Shown here: piece by piece, positions 23,091 to 38,000 of the stretch
How the letters are laid out: each line of letters starts with the position of its first letter
Numbering within the stretch: the stretch's first letter is position 1
Assembly: GCA_037783415.1 (NCBI GenBank)
Contig: JAZGTN010000009.1
Location: 13,144,001 to 13,208,000, forward strand
DNA: 64,000 nt
Reading direction: 5' to 3'
Origin: Leptasterias polaris
Lineage: Eukaryota; Echinodermata; Asteroidea; Forcipulatida; Asteriidae
The notes under the pieces: model-generated
What the model saw: only the letters and a program-made list of their open reading frames with translations
Database searches by the model: none
What the model was told of the DNA's origin: nothing
Made by a program: the position numbers and the translations under genes

Positions 23091-24116
23091 GGAAATTTGA
23101 AGGTTCATTAATGATTAGACACGTATTTCATATGTGCAACTTAAAGAATGTGCCACTCCCTGCACGTAGTAGTTTTGTAACGATAGGACGTGCGTAGTCA
23201 CGGACGCTTTGGACAAAATGTACGAACTGTGCACAAAATGCCTATTGAAAAATAAAAAATTTTTTACTGCACGACACGACGAGACCCGGCCCCCGCTGCT
23301 GCAAATTATTCATATTTATTGAACGATGCCAATTTATGGGAGACTCAGTTAGTAAACAATAAATAAATACAGTTTGTTGTAAGTGATAGTTAGGTCTTGC
23401 CTTTATCCATGGTAATTGTTTGTATTGTAAGGAAGGGTAAATCATCTTTTTCCTCGGTATTTAAAAAAAATTAAAATGGAGGCAATGGAATTTTGGAGGC
23501 AATTGCTTCTGTGCCCCCTGGCCCTGGTCATTTCATTTTCATTTCCTTGGTTCCCATTGAAAGGTTGAAATTGAAATTTACAATTTCCGAAAGGAGGTGC
23601 CCTTCACAAAGGAGGTAAATGCCTTGGTGCCCTTGCCATAAAAAAACCCGGCTCATCAGATCAGGCCTGGAGTTTAATTAATTAAAGTGTCTGGACTCTG
23701 GTCTGATGAGATGAGGGAATTTAAAAATTCTACTGTTGTTGGAACATTTCATGGGGCATCAAGACAATGAACTAATATCTTTTAGTAGTGAGAGGTGCTG
23801 TTGTGATGTTTGAATGCTCTGACTCAAGACTGTTAGGTGCATAAATAATAGTGAAAATACCGTTACATTTTTAGCTTTAGCTGTCACAAATTTTTCAGTT
23901 TTTCATCCCCCTAACTACATGTATAGAAATCATATTTAACGTCCCAGTGTAATTGCTAATTGGTATCAACAAATAACAAATTTGAAAAAATGAAGAATAA
24001 CAAATGAACACTCTTCTACTTCTAGTGATCAAAATATTTTGTTTTCAATGTTACTTTTTAGATATTAATTTCAGTCAACAGCTTTTCAAATTTTGGTTTA
24101 TGTTTTTCTTTTTCAA

Positions 24117-24237
24117 GGTGATGTTGCTGACTAACTGTCAAGCCTTCAAAAGATCCGAGCCTTAGCTTCTTTCCCCATCTTTCATGTCTTAAGAACACTG
24201 GCTAAGAACAGAGGGGCACTAACAACAAGAACAGACT
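24117..24237 (+). promoter_or_regulatory. Probable DNAAF8 5' UTR part of first coding exon
   Basis: A strong polypyrimidine acceptor (TTTTTCTTTTTCAAG) ends at about 24117, and the 120 bp up to the ATG at 24238 look like spliced leader. The ATG context is GACTATGG (G at +4). If the acceptor is used, a non-coding first exon lies further upstream (see 22930-23090). No other evidence for the transcription start is visible. Confidence 0.45.
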
Positions 24238-27200
24238 ATGGAGAAAAAGAACAAGCAGAGTGGGAGCAAGAAACCCAGGCATCAGCAATTTCCCAGCAAT
24301 GAATCTTCCTTTGACGTCCCTGCCCTACCAGACGGAATCGGCCTTCAGCCTCAGCTGGATTCTATCTTTGCAGATGTGCAGGCTCAGTTGCCATCAATTG
24401 ACTTTGAAGTGTCAGATGTAAGCAAGTGGGCCAGTGATTTTTGTTTGAGAAAAAATGCAGAACTCTTTTCAAAGATCCTGAACTCTGTGTCGGATGCTAA
24501 TAAATGTTTTTGTATTTTGTTGTCATGAATCAAATTGTGTAATTTTCATTAGAAGATGAGGCCCATATTTTGAAGGGTAAGCACAACATTGGTTAGATTG
24601 AAAATGAAAATAAATGTTGATGTTTCTAAAGCAGTATTTGTTTGTTTAAAAAAAATATTTTTGTGCCTCTTTGAAATTGGCAAAAGAATGTCGATCATGT
24701 CAATGGAAGCATTTATATACTACACTAAAAGACCAAGACTTAACAAATAGAAACCATTGCCTTCATAATGTCAAGACCTTGCACATTCTCATCAACTTGT
24801 CTGCTGCCATTTCCAGGTTGTATCATAAACTTGGGTGTAATCCCTGGCTATACGGCAGTCACATGACTAATGGATTCTGACTGGCACCCTCGAACAAAGA
24901 TATTGACAATACGTGTTAATCCGGAGGTCACAGGTCAAATCCCGCTGTAGTCAATTCTTATTTGTTCAATCCCCAAAATCTTAAAATGCAAAATTATTCA
25001 TTTTACAGGTCAGTTCAGATGAGGAAATTGCTATTGTCAGCCGTTCACTGAAAACTCCGACACTTGTAGAAGACGATCCTCACCAAGATATTGAATTGTC
25101 ACCAGAAACCTGGCGCTCCGTGCTAGAACCCTCTAATAATGAGGGCCCCTTCAGTCAGCATGATGTCTTCCACCAGTATGCAAATCATTCTACCAGCCAA
25201 TCAAGCAGCAGAAAAACCTCAGCCAGCAGTGACAGCAGTGCTGCTGAGCTGCTTATGTTGGATCCGTCCATTATCCACGTGGGGGAGGCACAGCCATTGA
25301 ATTCGGTTGGCATTATGACAGGTACAAAAGGCAGGGGCAGCCCGATGCAGTGTTGGGCTGATCTAAAAAATGCACTTGGCATCCAGGAAAATGGCATGCA
25401 AAGTTATTCCGCGGAGAACTCAAGTCTTAAGCGCTATGACACATCAACAGCAGGTAGAAATGGCTCAATGACCACAGGAACTGGGAGAGACAACAGAGTA
25501 GCAACCAATCCCACTTCTGACACCAAATCGACACCTGACAAACGGAGAGACTCTCAGGACAGCAGGATATCTTCCATGATTCCAACAGAGGTTCCAACTC
25601 TGGCCATGCACAACGTAGAAGATATTGACCTGGACCAATTGTTGGATTCCTTTCCTGTTGGAGCTGAAAGAGGTCTGTGGGAAATCAAACAAGAACAGAG
25701 ACTTCCACAATCAGGAGGAGGGGATGGAGCACAAGCAGGTTTGAAATTTGTTTACTTTCAATAAAAATATTCCTAAAAGTTTGGTATATATGAAAGAGTT
25801 GCTTGGTCTTTAACGGTCGTCTGAAAATTGGATCTAAGTAGGACTTCACCTTTATGGCAGGGCCATGACTCTGCTGGTTTTAAACAGCAATGTAAGACCT
25901 TTTCTCCACCCTTTTACTCCCTTATTCGAAGACCAATTGAAGTAACTGTTGAATCTGTTTTTTTTCCTAGATGGCAACAGCCTGAGCCTGATGGAGAAAC
26001 TTGCCCAGCTGTGTGTGCAGCAATCAGATGGAAAGCTCTCCCCAGGACAGCTCTTGACATCCAATGTGTCTCAGGACTCCAAATCAAGCAGGACTGCTGG
26101 AGAAGGTCCACAAAGGGGACACAGAACAGCATGGGCTGAGGAGACAACGGAAGTAGCAAGACAGGACAGAAAGAGAAGGGAAATTGGGACTAATACTGGG
26201 TCAGTTTCAAAATCTGTGAAGAATTATTTTTTTAAATTTTATACAAACTTGACTGCCTTGATAAATATAATCAATCTTGACAGCCTAGATAAATATAATC
26301 TGAAATACTGTCTTGTTGGGGAAAAAACTGGCCCAGTACACTACGGTCTTTAGTTATTTGTGCCAAATTGAGATAAGCACATCATGTCAGTGATAAACTG
26401 TAATTCCGTTTTTTTATTATTTTAAAATGATTGCCTTAGTTGCAGCAATTGAACAGTATGTTGTAGTATGTTCAGTTTCCCGGCCAATTTCCTACCTTCC
26501 CAGGTACAGTTCTTTCAGAACCAGTCTCCTGAATTCTGAAACCTACTCCGTGGCAGTAGAACAATAAGCAAGACAAGTTCTCAAAGAACAATCTATACAG
26601 TAAAGTAGGGTGGGGTGCTGGAGCACCCACCACACCCACGGTTCCTTTTGGTGTGGTCAATAGTTTTCTACTGTAACCACAAAATGTTGACAGTTCTTAT
26701 AATTTGTTGCAAACCCCTCTTCAAATAGGATGGATCAGCCCCCTTACAAATCACAGACTACAAGAACTGCATCTATTGGTGTATCCACTCAACATGGAGC
26801 TTTATTGGATCCTTCCATTCAAAGCAGAGGGATGAATGCTGGCAGTGCTCCCCAAAAGGGGAGAACAGAGACCGTGTTTCTAGATCTAAGAGCCTCAACG
26901 AAGGTCAAGGAGGAGGAGAAAGAGGTGAATAATTGTTTATTTGTCTTAAAGTTTTGTGTATGTGTGTTCGAATTATATCCTCTATTTGGTTAAATTTGCA
27001 GGGTTCTCACAATGCACAAGCGAGTGTAACGATAACCCTGTTACGCAGGCGAATACACGCGAATTGCGGCCAATAGGCAAACAAAATGAACTATTGTTAG
27101 TGAAAGCAATGCTGTATAAACAGAGGGGTGCATCACTTTTTATGAACATGTGGTCTTCAGCTGTCCTTGACCAGTGGCTTTATCATACCCAGCTATAGTA

Positions 27201-30200
27201 CAAGTGTCGTTTTCTCACTGTTTGTGACATAACTTCCCTTTTTGTCTTAAAATTGTCTAGGATAAAGAACCAATCCCAGAAGCTGTGAAGAGAATTCTGA
27301 AACTGAACTCTTCAAGGTAAGTCTCTTCTAGTAATAATTTTTTTATATTACGCACTTTTTCAAGCGAAGTTGGCCCCTCAAATAATAATATTAATACTAA
27401 TAAATAGTTCTTATATAGCGCATTTTACAATAACGTCTCAATGCACTTTACATTAGTGCCCTGGTCATTGGGCCAATAACATTCCTTTAATCTTTCTCAG
27501 CTCCCTGGGGAGTATACAGCCGTGGCCCTCAGAAGGCTTTTTCAAACACAATATCAACCTCTACCCTCGCAGGTACCCAATTTTCCCCTGGGTGAAGAGA
27601 AGCAATGATAGCAAAGTGTCTTGCTCAAGGACATAAGTGTCATGACCAGGACTCGAACCCACACCCTGATGACTAAACCACCAAACTTGAATCCAATGAT
27701 CTAAACCACTAGGTTAAATGTAGAACCAGCAGATATAACAACAGTTGTATTCCCAAATTGACAAGTCTGCTTAATCACAAATGTTAGTTTTTTATCTGTG
27801 GTGTTCTGTTTTCTTAACAATTCACTGGCTGGCCCATTTTCTTAAAATTTGCTGTTTTTTTTATATGTCTATTTATATGTTAATTATTGTAGTATTGTTT
27901 ATTCTTTTTAATACATGCATCCGCAATTCGGCTTTTTGGCCGCCATGTTTGCATTTTTAATAAACCAATAATAATAATAATAATAATAACTAGGATTGCA
28001 GAGGGATGATGTTACGAAATATGCAAATAGTGAACGATTTTCCTTGTATAGCAGAGCAAAGTGCTACGCAAAATGCATCAGTTGCTACTCATAAATCAGG
28101 AGTTGCTACTCAATTATTAGCATTCAGTGTGCACAAAACAAGTTCAGTCAAAATATTTTGCTATGCAAAATTACTTGATGAAATCGTTCGCTGTCAGCAA
28201 ACAATAATTGTAAATTATTTTGTGATGTTTTCTCCAGTGACAGTGATTCTGACACTATTGAAGACAGTGGAGATGAAGACGATGATATAGAAGCATGGAG
28301 GCAGAATCGCAAACGAGGTTTAAAAGGATCGCCAACTTCCAACCAGTCCAAAAAGGGGTGAGAACAGTAGAACTATTAAATTCAAATTTGCTAAAGTACA
28401 GTACAGTTATATCGTCGCTCGTACCACGAACCGACCTAACTGACAAAAATCACACACTTTTGCAAATATTTTTTTAAACAAATTGTTAATATACTCATTA
28501 CTGTTAACATTTTCAGCAAGTTTCAGAACTAAATACGTAGTAGTTTTGTAATTACACTAATTACTAAAAACGACGTATCACTAGATTTGCCGTTTTGTCT
28601 TTTCACAAAGTGACCTATCTAGATACGCCACTTTACCAATGATGTACTATGCGCTACAGCGCGCACAGTTCGGGCGCGCGTGCAAAATTTGCGTACCACG
28701 AACTGACCTAACTCAAAGCGTTGTATTTTCACAAAGTGACCTAACTAGATACGTCTCTATTATGCATTGGTTTGTACACGGCGCTCTGCGGGCAAAACTC
28801 GGATTTTAATTTTCACAAAGTGACCTATCTGTTTAGGTATTATTTACTAATTAAAATAGTTGCGGGGATTAAATGAAATTGACAGTTCTGTATTAATAAA
28901 GTAGTTGGCTTTATTTTTGTCTTAAAAAATTGTATACAAATAGTTAGCAGAACCCGAAACAGCAGTTTGAAAAATAGTGCAACTTCATTCGTGATTTTCT
29001 CCAAACATGTTTTTTTATACTGTGTACGAGTTAGGTCGGTTCGTGGTACGCGCGACGATATAAAGTTATAGACCCAAGTAGATTCTTGTCATATGATCGG
29101 ATGATTGTCGGAGTGTCGTGGCCGAGTGGTTAAGAGCACCGAACTCAAGCTCTTGTGTTTCTGTTCAGCAGAGTGTGGGTTCGAGTCCCGGTCGTGACAC
29201 TTCCGGTCGTGACACTTGTGTCCCTGAGCAAGACACTTAACTATAATTGCTTCTCTCCACCCAGGGGTAAAATGGGTACCTGTGAGGGCAGAGATGGTTC
29301 TTGTGATTGATTTAGCCTAGTAGCGCATATATTGCAGCACAGGCTGTATACTCCCCAGGGAGCTGAGATGGTTTAAGGAATGAAATAAATGGCCCAGTGA
29401 CCAGGGGTAATAATGTTCGAAGCGCTTTGAGACGCCCTTGGGTGTGATAAAGCGCTATATAAATCCATATTATTATTATTTACGTGGCGTTCATAGAACC
29501 ATTACATTGCCCAAGTCATAAAGTGTGCATTTTGGTACTATTTAGCGCAAGTTTTTTGTCTTGGTAAATTAGTCCATCTTGCTATGTGAGTTTCCTGTCT
29601 TGATAAATGAGTCTTCTATCTTGGTTGTTGAGTTTTCTGTCTTTGAGAATGAGGTTTCTCACTGTCTTAGCATGAGTTTCTTTTATGGTAAATGAGTTTT
29701 CTGTCTTTATTAACAAGGTTTTTTTTGTCTTGGTAAATTAGTCCATCTTGCTATGTGACTTTCCTGTCTTGATAAATGAGTCTTCTATCTTGGTTGTTGA
29801 GTTTTCTGTCTTTGAGAATGAGGTTTCTCACTGTCTTAGCATGAGTTTCTTTTATGGTAAATGAGTTTTCTGTCTTTATTAACAAGGTTTTTTTTGTCTT
29901 GGTAAATTAGTCCATCTTGCTATGTGAGTTTCCTGTCTTGATAAATGAGTTTTCTATCTTGGTTGTTGAGTTTTCTGTCTTTGAGAATGAGGTTTCTCAC
30001 TGTCTTAGCATGAGTTTCTTTTATGGTAAATGAGTTTTCTGTCTTTATTAACAATTTTTTTTTTGTCTTGGTAAATTAGTCCATCTTGCTTTGTGAGTTT
30101 CCTGTCTTGATAAATGAGTCTTCTATCTTGGTTGTTGAGTTTTCTGTCTTTGAGAATGAGGTTTCTCACTGTCTTAGCATGAGTTTCTTTTTTGGTAAAT

Positions 30201-32029
30201 GAGTTTTCTGTCTTTATTAACAAGGTTTTTTTTGTCTTGGTAAATTAGTCCATCTTGCTATGTGAGTTTCCTGTCTTGATAAATGAGTTTTCTATCTTGG
30301 TTGTTGAGTTTTCTGTCTTTGAGAATGAGGTTTCTCACTGTCTTAGCATGAGTTTCTTTTATGGTAAATGAGTTTTCTGTCTTTATTAACAAGGTTTTTT
30401 TTGTCTTGGTAAATTAGTCCATCTTGCTATGTGAGTTTCCTGTCTTGATAAATGAGTCTTCTATCTTGGTTGTTGAGTTTTCTGTCTTTGAGAATGAGGT
30501 TTCTCACTGTCTTAGCATGAGTTTCTTTTATGGTAAATGAGTTTTCTGTCTTTATTAACAAGGTTTTTTTTGTCTTGGTAAATTAGTCCATCTTGCTATG
30601 TGAGTTTCCTGTCTTGATAAATGAGTCTTCTATCTTGGTTGTTGAGTTTTCTGTCTTTGAGAATGAGGTTTCTCACTGTCTTAGCATGAGTTTCTTTTAT
30701 GGTAAATGAGTTTTCTGTCTTTATTAACAAGGTTTTTTTTGTCTTAGTAAATGAGTTTTTGTTATGGTAAGGGAGTTTTTTCTCTGGCTAAATGAGCTTT
30801 CTATCTGGCTGAATGAGTTTCCTGCCTTACTAAAAATGTGTTTTCTATCTTTGTAAATAAGTTTTCTGTCTTGCTTAATGAGTTTTATGTTTGCTAAATG
30901 AGTTTTCAGTCTTGCTAAATGAGTTTTCTGTCTTTCTAAATAAGTGGTCTGTCTTTGTGAATGAGTTTTCTGCCTTGCTAAATGAGTTTTCTGTCTTGCT
31001 GTAAGAGTTTTCGGTCTTGGTAAATGTGTTTCAATCAAACTCACCCTTTACCGCATATATTATGCGCACAAACCTACTAGGACTTTTTAATGTCTTTTTG
31101 TTCTACTCTTGAAATGCAGTGTAACCAAAGTAATGCAGCCACCAAGAGTGATCATGCCCAAAACAAGCACTGAGAAAGCAAAAGGCCAGGTAAGACGGTA
31201 TTGTGCACTAGGTAATGACAAGAGCCCAATTTCATAGAGCTGCTTAATCAGGAAATAATGCTTAACAGTTTTCTGCTAAGCAAAGAGGAGCAGAATACCA
31301 GTCATAAATTGTACATGTGACATTGTATATTGGCTGGTAATCTGGTAAGCATAGTTTCATAGAGTTGCTTAAGCACCAAAAGTTGCTAAACACAAAATAA
31401 TGTTGCTTACCAGAATAAGATTACCAGCCAAAATACTGGGAGCTTTGTTTCCACACAAAGAGGAAATTAATATCAAGTTTTCAGGATTTTTTATTTTGAG
31501 AAAATAGAATTAGCTGTTGCAAACTGCTTACCAACCAAAAGGACCTGTAGTATAAATGCAAAAAATTTGTTAGTGGCCTGACGTTTCGACCCTAGCAGAG
31601 TCTTTTTTATTTTCAGACAGTGTCATCCCTAGATTCTGCATTTCACCCTTACAACTTTAACAAAAGTTAAAAACAAAATCTGATTTTACCCTCCCTTAGG
31701 GACCAGAAGGTCATGTTCAGGAACCTAGGGCTTCCCAGATGCAATCCACAGGCGTCTCTTCCGTGACTACACCCACTGTAGACCAGAAGGCTATCACTAA
31801 GACCCTTCCTTCAACCCCGCCTCCATCGCCTACCGGCATTGGTGAGGACAAGACCAAGGAGCAAGAGCGCCTTCTTCACGAGGAGATGGCCAGGAAGATC
31901 CGCGAGCAGCGAGAGCAAGAGCGGGCAGCGAGGTGTCGATTGCAGAAGCGCCTGGAGACCTTACGGCCAAGGACGTCTTCCTCGGGGAAATGCCAAGCTG
32001 CAAGGATGACACCGATCGTCTTTGATCTT
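24238..32029 (+). CDS. DNAAF8: DNAAF8 exons 1-8: region matching vertebrate DNAAF8
   Basis: These exons cover about residues 1-637. Exon 1 is basic (EKKNKQSGSKKPRHQQ), then carries the family N-terminal motif with LPS(I/L)D. Exon 2 is a long Ser-rich disordered exon ending with DIDLDQLLDSFP. Exon 3 starts with the SLMEKLAQLC helix. Exon 4 carries TVFLDLR. Exon 6 is the acidic tract (SDSDSDTIEDSGDEDDD). Exon 8 has a charged coiled helix (KTKEQERLLHEEMARKIRE) and PIVFDL. These short motifs lie in the same order as in human DNAAF8, separated by unconserved linkers. That pattern fits a mainly disordered client or condensate protein. Confidence 0.86.
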
Positions 32030-35000
32030 GTAAGTGTGGCTGGGCAATTCTCGATCTACATAACTGTTCAAGAGTCTGTTGAAAAGTCCAGCACACACGT
32101 GTGTATACTTGTAGTACAAAACACCAGCTGACAGTACATTGTCACCTTGTTTACAAAAAGGGTAACCTTATGTAATCCAGTGCATTTCCTATCAGGAAAT
32201 TACAACATTGGCAGTAAATACCACATCAAATCAAGAGAATTGTATTAATAACAGCTAAACAGGTTTATGTGTCCCTTTCTTTGCATCAAAAGTTGATAAC
32301 AAATGGTAGGTGCAATTTTCATAAGATGTAAGATTTTGTGGTTTCTTTCATTGAGCTGTGTACAAATTGTGCCTGCAGGAAGTCCAGGCTCTGTGGCGCT
32401 TTTGTAAGAATGTTATGTCATGGTAACATGGTGATTTTGTGAACTTTGGGTAGAGGTTAAACGATTGAGATTTATATATTAGTGTGGCTAACATGGTTAG
32501 CTCTCAACATTTTCAGTAGTTAGCCAGCAGGAACAGTTAGCTTGTTTTTGTTTTCACTTGTCAGAAAGCGTTTTGCAAAAGTCCATCAGTCATACTGAAT
32601 AGGGATGTTTTCCAACACTGAGCTAGCCAGTCAGACCACTTAGAGAGATTTTGAAAGGTCCCCCAGATTTTTAAGCTAGCATTTTGCCAACTGGCCAACC
32701 ACACCAGAAATGCAAAATAAAATGCCTTTGTTGTGGCACCCAAATAAAATTAAGGCTGTTTAACCTAACACAAATAAAGATGCAAAAATATTAAGGTTTA
32801 GATTTTTGTTGATGTGACTTGTATCTGTTACTTTTCAGGAGGCATCCTACACCTCATCACCAAACTGCCTACCCCCTATTCTCCGTGCAAACCAGGAGTG
32901 CGCTCTCCTGACTGTTCACTTTTCAACAAGTGGCGAGATCATACCCCATCGCGGAGCCGGCAGCAAAACCCTTGTTGAGAACCCGACCTTGATTTCCATA
33001 ACGCATCAAGTCTTAGTAACCTGGCTGTTGTCCTTGGTTCCACCCAGCTTTGATTTCTTAACGGAAGGGTTCAAACCGATGGATGACCAGGTGCCTCTCA
33101 AGCCAAAGGAATGCCCCTTCTGGGTAGTTGGGCTCCAGCAGGCTCACCAGGAGGGAGATCTGGTGCTTCATGTTGCAATCACACCGACCACCGCCAGCAA
33201 CAGCAAGCAGAACAATCTGCTGAAACGCAAGACCAAGGGAAGAGGGAAGGAGGAGACCCGAGATAGCACAGTCTTCCAGAGTAATGTTGCCACATTCCTT
33301 AAGATTAACACGTTGAACACTGTCTGCCCATGGATAGAGAAAACCTTCTCATACGCCATCCATCGCAACGGGAATCTGATTGACGCTCCTGAAGACCCAG
33401 TCAACTATGATGCAGTTCTTGAAGACGGCTCATATGTCCCACCCCTTCCACTTGTCAGCTCTAGACCGCTCTCCACTTTCTTGACCGTCAACCCTGATCG
33501 TGATTCCATGCAAAGGGTCTTCACCAACTTGTCCAACGACACCTCGTTCTTCTGGCAAACAGTGGAATCAGATGAGGTCATATCAGACCAGACGTCCAAT
33601 GAAGATTACGACAACTACACTGATGTCCAGAACACTATGACCTTAGTCTATAAGACAGTTTACCGTAACCCTAAGCACATGATAGGAATCCTGTATCGCA
33701 TCTTACAAGAAGGCCTAGACGTATCTGGTCTGCGACTGCTCTACCATTCAGAAGAGTTACTAAAAGCCACTTCCAGTCCTCGAGAGAAGTGGCCAAAGAG
33801 TTCTGGAGGTGATCAACTCCAGGAAGACTTGGAGCACATCAACAAGGTTGGACCAATCCTGGCAATTGCTGTACGTGGAGCCATGGCACGCACCAGATGG
33901 CTCGATGCTGTAGGTCCGTCCGACCCTCAACTTGCTCGCCGTACAGATCCCCACTCCCTCATCGCCTTGTTCGGTGGCCAGACTCGTGAGGAGGTCCCCA
34001 TCTACTGCCCACGTAATCCAAACCGTATCAGCTATGAGCTGGCGCTCTGGTTTGGAGGGCGGGTCCCAGAAAGCGGTGTTGTCGACGTAGGTATGGCTGC
34101 TGTACCTGAACCACCTCTTGAAGTGGAGGCGTCTAGGAGTCAGATCTTGAGCCCAAAGAGCAGAAAGGGCAAAAAGGGATCACAGACCGACCTTGATGTT
34201 GGGAATCTGGATACAGATCACTTGCTACCTCTCATCAGGTAATTGATTTTCCATATTGTCTTCCCACTTGGTGAAGAAAACTTGTTAAGAAAGATACAAC
34301 TTGTGATTATTTCAGTACCTGAAAAAGACTTGTTGGACTGACACTATCAAAACATTACGCTGTCTTCATCAGTAATAGAATTCAAAAACAATTTGTTTGG
34401 CCCTGTTGTACCAGATGCAAGAACCAGATAGTGTCAGAAATGTTTTGTTAATATTTAAAAAAATTTATATGCCTGTTTAGGAAACCGCCGTCCATGCTGA
34501 CAGCAACCACTCAGAGCGATGTCTTCTTGGTGGTCTCACCCATCGTCCCGCCAATCTGCGTTGGCTCCATGCTCTCTGCTTGTCAGATCAGAGGTTACCA
34601 GCTCAGAGGGATTAGGAGATTACGACTTAACAACAAGAGAGTTGCTGTATTGGGTGTGTAATAAAGAAAATCTGACAACTTTGCTTAGAGAGTCTCAAAA
34701 GTCCAAAGTGTTGGGACATTCTGATTAGATCGGTGAAGTATTCCAGCAGGGGTACATGGACCGGTCCGTTGGACAACCGGAATGTCAAAAATGTCAGCGA
34801 GATAATCTCTCATGTATAAATATTCCAGTGGTTAGGCACAATGTCACGGTCAGGTGTATGGCTACAGGAACTTTCTTTCGCACATAGAATGTACCCAACT
34901 TTTGAGACGCTTTCTTAGATATTTTGACCTATTCATTGTCGATATTTATAGTTTATCAATAATGGAGTTCAATTATTAAAATGCTGCCATTGGCCACTCC

Positions 35001-38000
35001 CCTTTTTCATACATGAATTCACAATGTTGATTTGCATTTTCTAGTAAAATTTTCATTTTTATCACTGCAGGTTTAACTGGAGCCCAGGTCCGTGCCTTCA
35101 ACCCAATGTCATGCACCACGCCCACTTCCCCCTCCCCGAACTATGAGCAGTCCCTGAAGGAGCATCTGGAGGCAGGGTTTCCCACGGCGAGCCCCTCCCC
35201 TATGCCCTCATTAGCAATTCTGCTGCGAATGGAGAATGGGATGCACCATGCTGCATGTCTGATCGAAGCTATGATGATCCACCTCTGCATGAATGGTGAG
35301 TTCAAACTTTAACACGGGCGTCTCTCATTACATAGTGGCTTCTTTAATAATGCTCAAATCCATCACTCAGTGATGCTCATGGCGCTTCAAAATTATTACC
35401 CCTGGTCACTGGGCCATATTTTTCTCTCCTTACACCATCTCGGCTCCCTAGGGAGTATACAGCTTGTGCTTGGCGTGTCGTGGCGTGTCGTGGCCGAGCG
35501 GTTAAGAGCACCGAACTCAAGCTCTGGTGTTTCTGTTCAGCAGAGTGTGGGTTCGAGTCCCGGTCATGATACTTGTGTCCCTGAGCAAGACACTTAACTA
35601 TAATTGCTTCTCTCCACCCAGGGGTAAAATGGGTACCTGTGATCAGGGCAGAGATGGTTCTTGTGATTGATTTAGCCTAGTAGCGCATATATTGCAGCAC
35701 AGGCTGTATACTCCCCAGGGAGTACTGAGAAAGATTAAAAAGGAATGTTATTGGCCCAATGACCAGGGCACTAATGTAAAGCGCATTGAGACGTTATTGT
35801 GAAATGCGCTATATAAGAACTGGTTATTATTATTATTATTATTATAAATATAGCTACGTTTTCTTCGTTCTAATTGAACATTAAATCATGGGTTGTATTT
35901 CACTATTTTCTCCTGACTCACACATTGGATTTAGCACAAATCTTCACAGGTTTGTTATTTCATGGGAAAAGAAATTATATGGAGATAATGGTGGTTAGTT
36001 GCCAGACGTAAAGGATGTGTTACTTTAGCCTCTTTCTTTAATGGAGCTTTCCTGTAGTGTGATCACACAAAATTGTTTAATGTTTCCAGGTATGCTGACA
36101 ACCATCAAAGAGAGCAGCCCGACCAGTACCCTGACTGCCAACCTCTGCTTCCACATCACCCCGTACACAGAGACCCTCCTTCAGCATCTTGGCGGAGACC
36201 TGATTAGCCTGCCGTCCAGCAATGTCCACTCCAGCCTAGGTTGCCCCACTGGTTTCTACACAAATCCAGAGCTGGAGCAGACTGTTGTGGTCACTTTCTC
36301 TGGGGCTAAAGCTCTGAAGACGGTTGGAAACTCTCTCAGTAAACTACTTGGTCTCTACCCCATTGTAAGTACAGTTCCGGGTGGTCACTCCTCGCAAATC
36401 ACTAAAACACCTAAGAGTAAAACAGTTTTGCCTGTCAGAAAAAAGGTTAAAAGTCTAAATGATCTGATGGGTTTTCCGTCAGCAGAAACTTGTTTAAGCC
36501 CTACAAAATCCAACTGCACGTTATCTGTTGATTCTGTTTGTCTGAGGATTGAGTGGTAAAACAATTTTGGCACCAGTGGTTGTTTATTTCAAAAGAAATT
36601 TATATTGAGAGGGTTAATTGTAAGTTTTTTATCTGCAATTTTTTTATCTGCAATGGACATTTTTGTATGGACATGATTTCATGCCATTTTCTATACCTCT
36701 TTGTGAACCTTCAGACATCTTCAAACCAGCCACGTACCCCTTCATCCTCCATCGCCCAGGGCCTAGAGCTCCTGGGCCTGAAGTGGCTTGCCTCCTTGAC
36801 TTCATTCCAGGCTAAAGAGTTAACTCCCTATGAGGTTGGTGATCGCTACTGGCAGCCCAGCGTCCAGGCCCTGACGTCAAACCCTGCTCTGGTGTGCATT
36901 GTCAGAGGGCTGAATGCACCACAGCTGGTGGAATCAATTCTAGGTGGGTCCTTCTACTCTTTAACTCGGCGGTCGCATCACGAACTGACGTATGGTTTAA
37001 AAAATCACAAAATATGGCCTATCCTTTCTGTCAAATTGTGATGTATTCATTACTGTTAACATTTTCAGCAAGTTCCAGGACCTGACATGTAATAGTTTCG
37101 TAATTACACTGACTATCATGACCGGCGAATCACTAGATTTACAATTTTGCATTTCTCATTACGGCTAGATAGCTCAGCTGGTAGAGCGCCGGCACGTTAA
37201 TCCGGAGGTCGCAGGTTCTAGTCCCGCTCTTGTCAATTTGTTTTGTTCAACCCTAAAATATTATTATCAATCAATATCATATCAGGGCCATGTCATATCC
37301 TTCTACTAACCACTCTTGTCATTTCATCTGTGATTTCTCAGGGCTCGAATTTGGGGAGAAAAACCACAAGACTACAGGGCTTGTAGCTCAAAATATTTAC
37401 TGGACCAGACATTTTTTTTACAAGACCAGATTCAAAATGTGAAAATAAAAACTTGCTGCCACAGTTTAACATGCATTTGACTGCTTTTATATGAACCCGA
37501 ACTGAGACAAGTAAGAGAAGAGTATACTTGATTAGGCCGTTCCAATTTTATTAGTTGGTTTACGGATTGCGGCGACGCGTTTTGTTGAAAAAACGAAAAA
37601 AATAAAAATTGGAAAATCCATTCATTTTATTTTTATTTTTTTTCCCGGCTTCGAATATTCAAACTTTGGTCAGATTATTTAAAATAATTAGTCGACTTTT
37701 TATTGAGAAAAAGCTCATGAAAAAAACACAAAAAACATCGTGTTACGTTTCGATCACGCATTGCGTTGGTCGATCATGGTCCGATGGATACAGAGTGCTT
37801 CGCGGGACGGCAGCGCACGGCACAGAGAGCATGGAGCTATGCTCCATTGTAAGAGCTAGCTACATGTAACTCTGTGCCTCCCTCATGTTTCGATATCAAA
37901 TACACACAGCGCATGGGGCTGTGCTTAATAGAGAGAACAGCCCATGTGGACCGTTCGGTAGATCAGTGGGTATGCAATACCGGCGGCTCTGGGGTTGTGT

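Larger units (their letters stand above)
18450..24237. other. ANKS3/DNAAF8 divergent promoter interval
   Basis: 5.8 kb between the two start codons. It holds the MITE at 18705-19077, the hairpin MITE at 19446-19588, the 2.5 kb fold-back structure (20202-22735) and a more unique stretch 22740-24237 with the candidate promoter. No other exon was seen. About half of the interval is mobile DNA, so the ancestral spacer was likely far shorter. Confidence 0.7.

Noticed and set aside
29558..31044. Coding repeats on the minus strand of the 169-bp array (LARQKTH-type frame)
   Set aside because: Simple consequence of the tandem repeat in an intron; stops occur in the main units.
32989..34242. Separate intronless gene of 417 residues
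   Set aside because: The frame is exon 9 of DNAAF8: it extends upstream to an acceptor at 32838 and downstream through in-phase exons.
37164..37250. Functional tRNA-Asn gene
   Set aside because: The D, anticodon and T arms are recognisable but the acceptor stem does not pair, and the tail matches a SINE.
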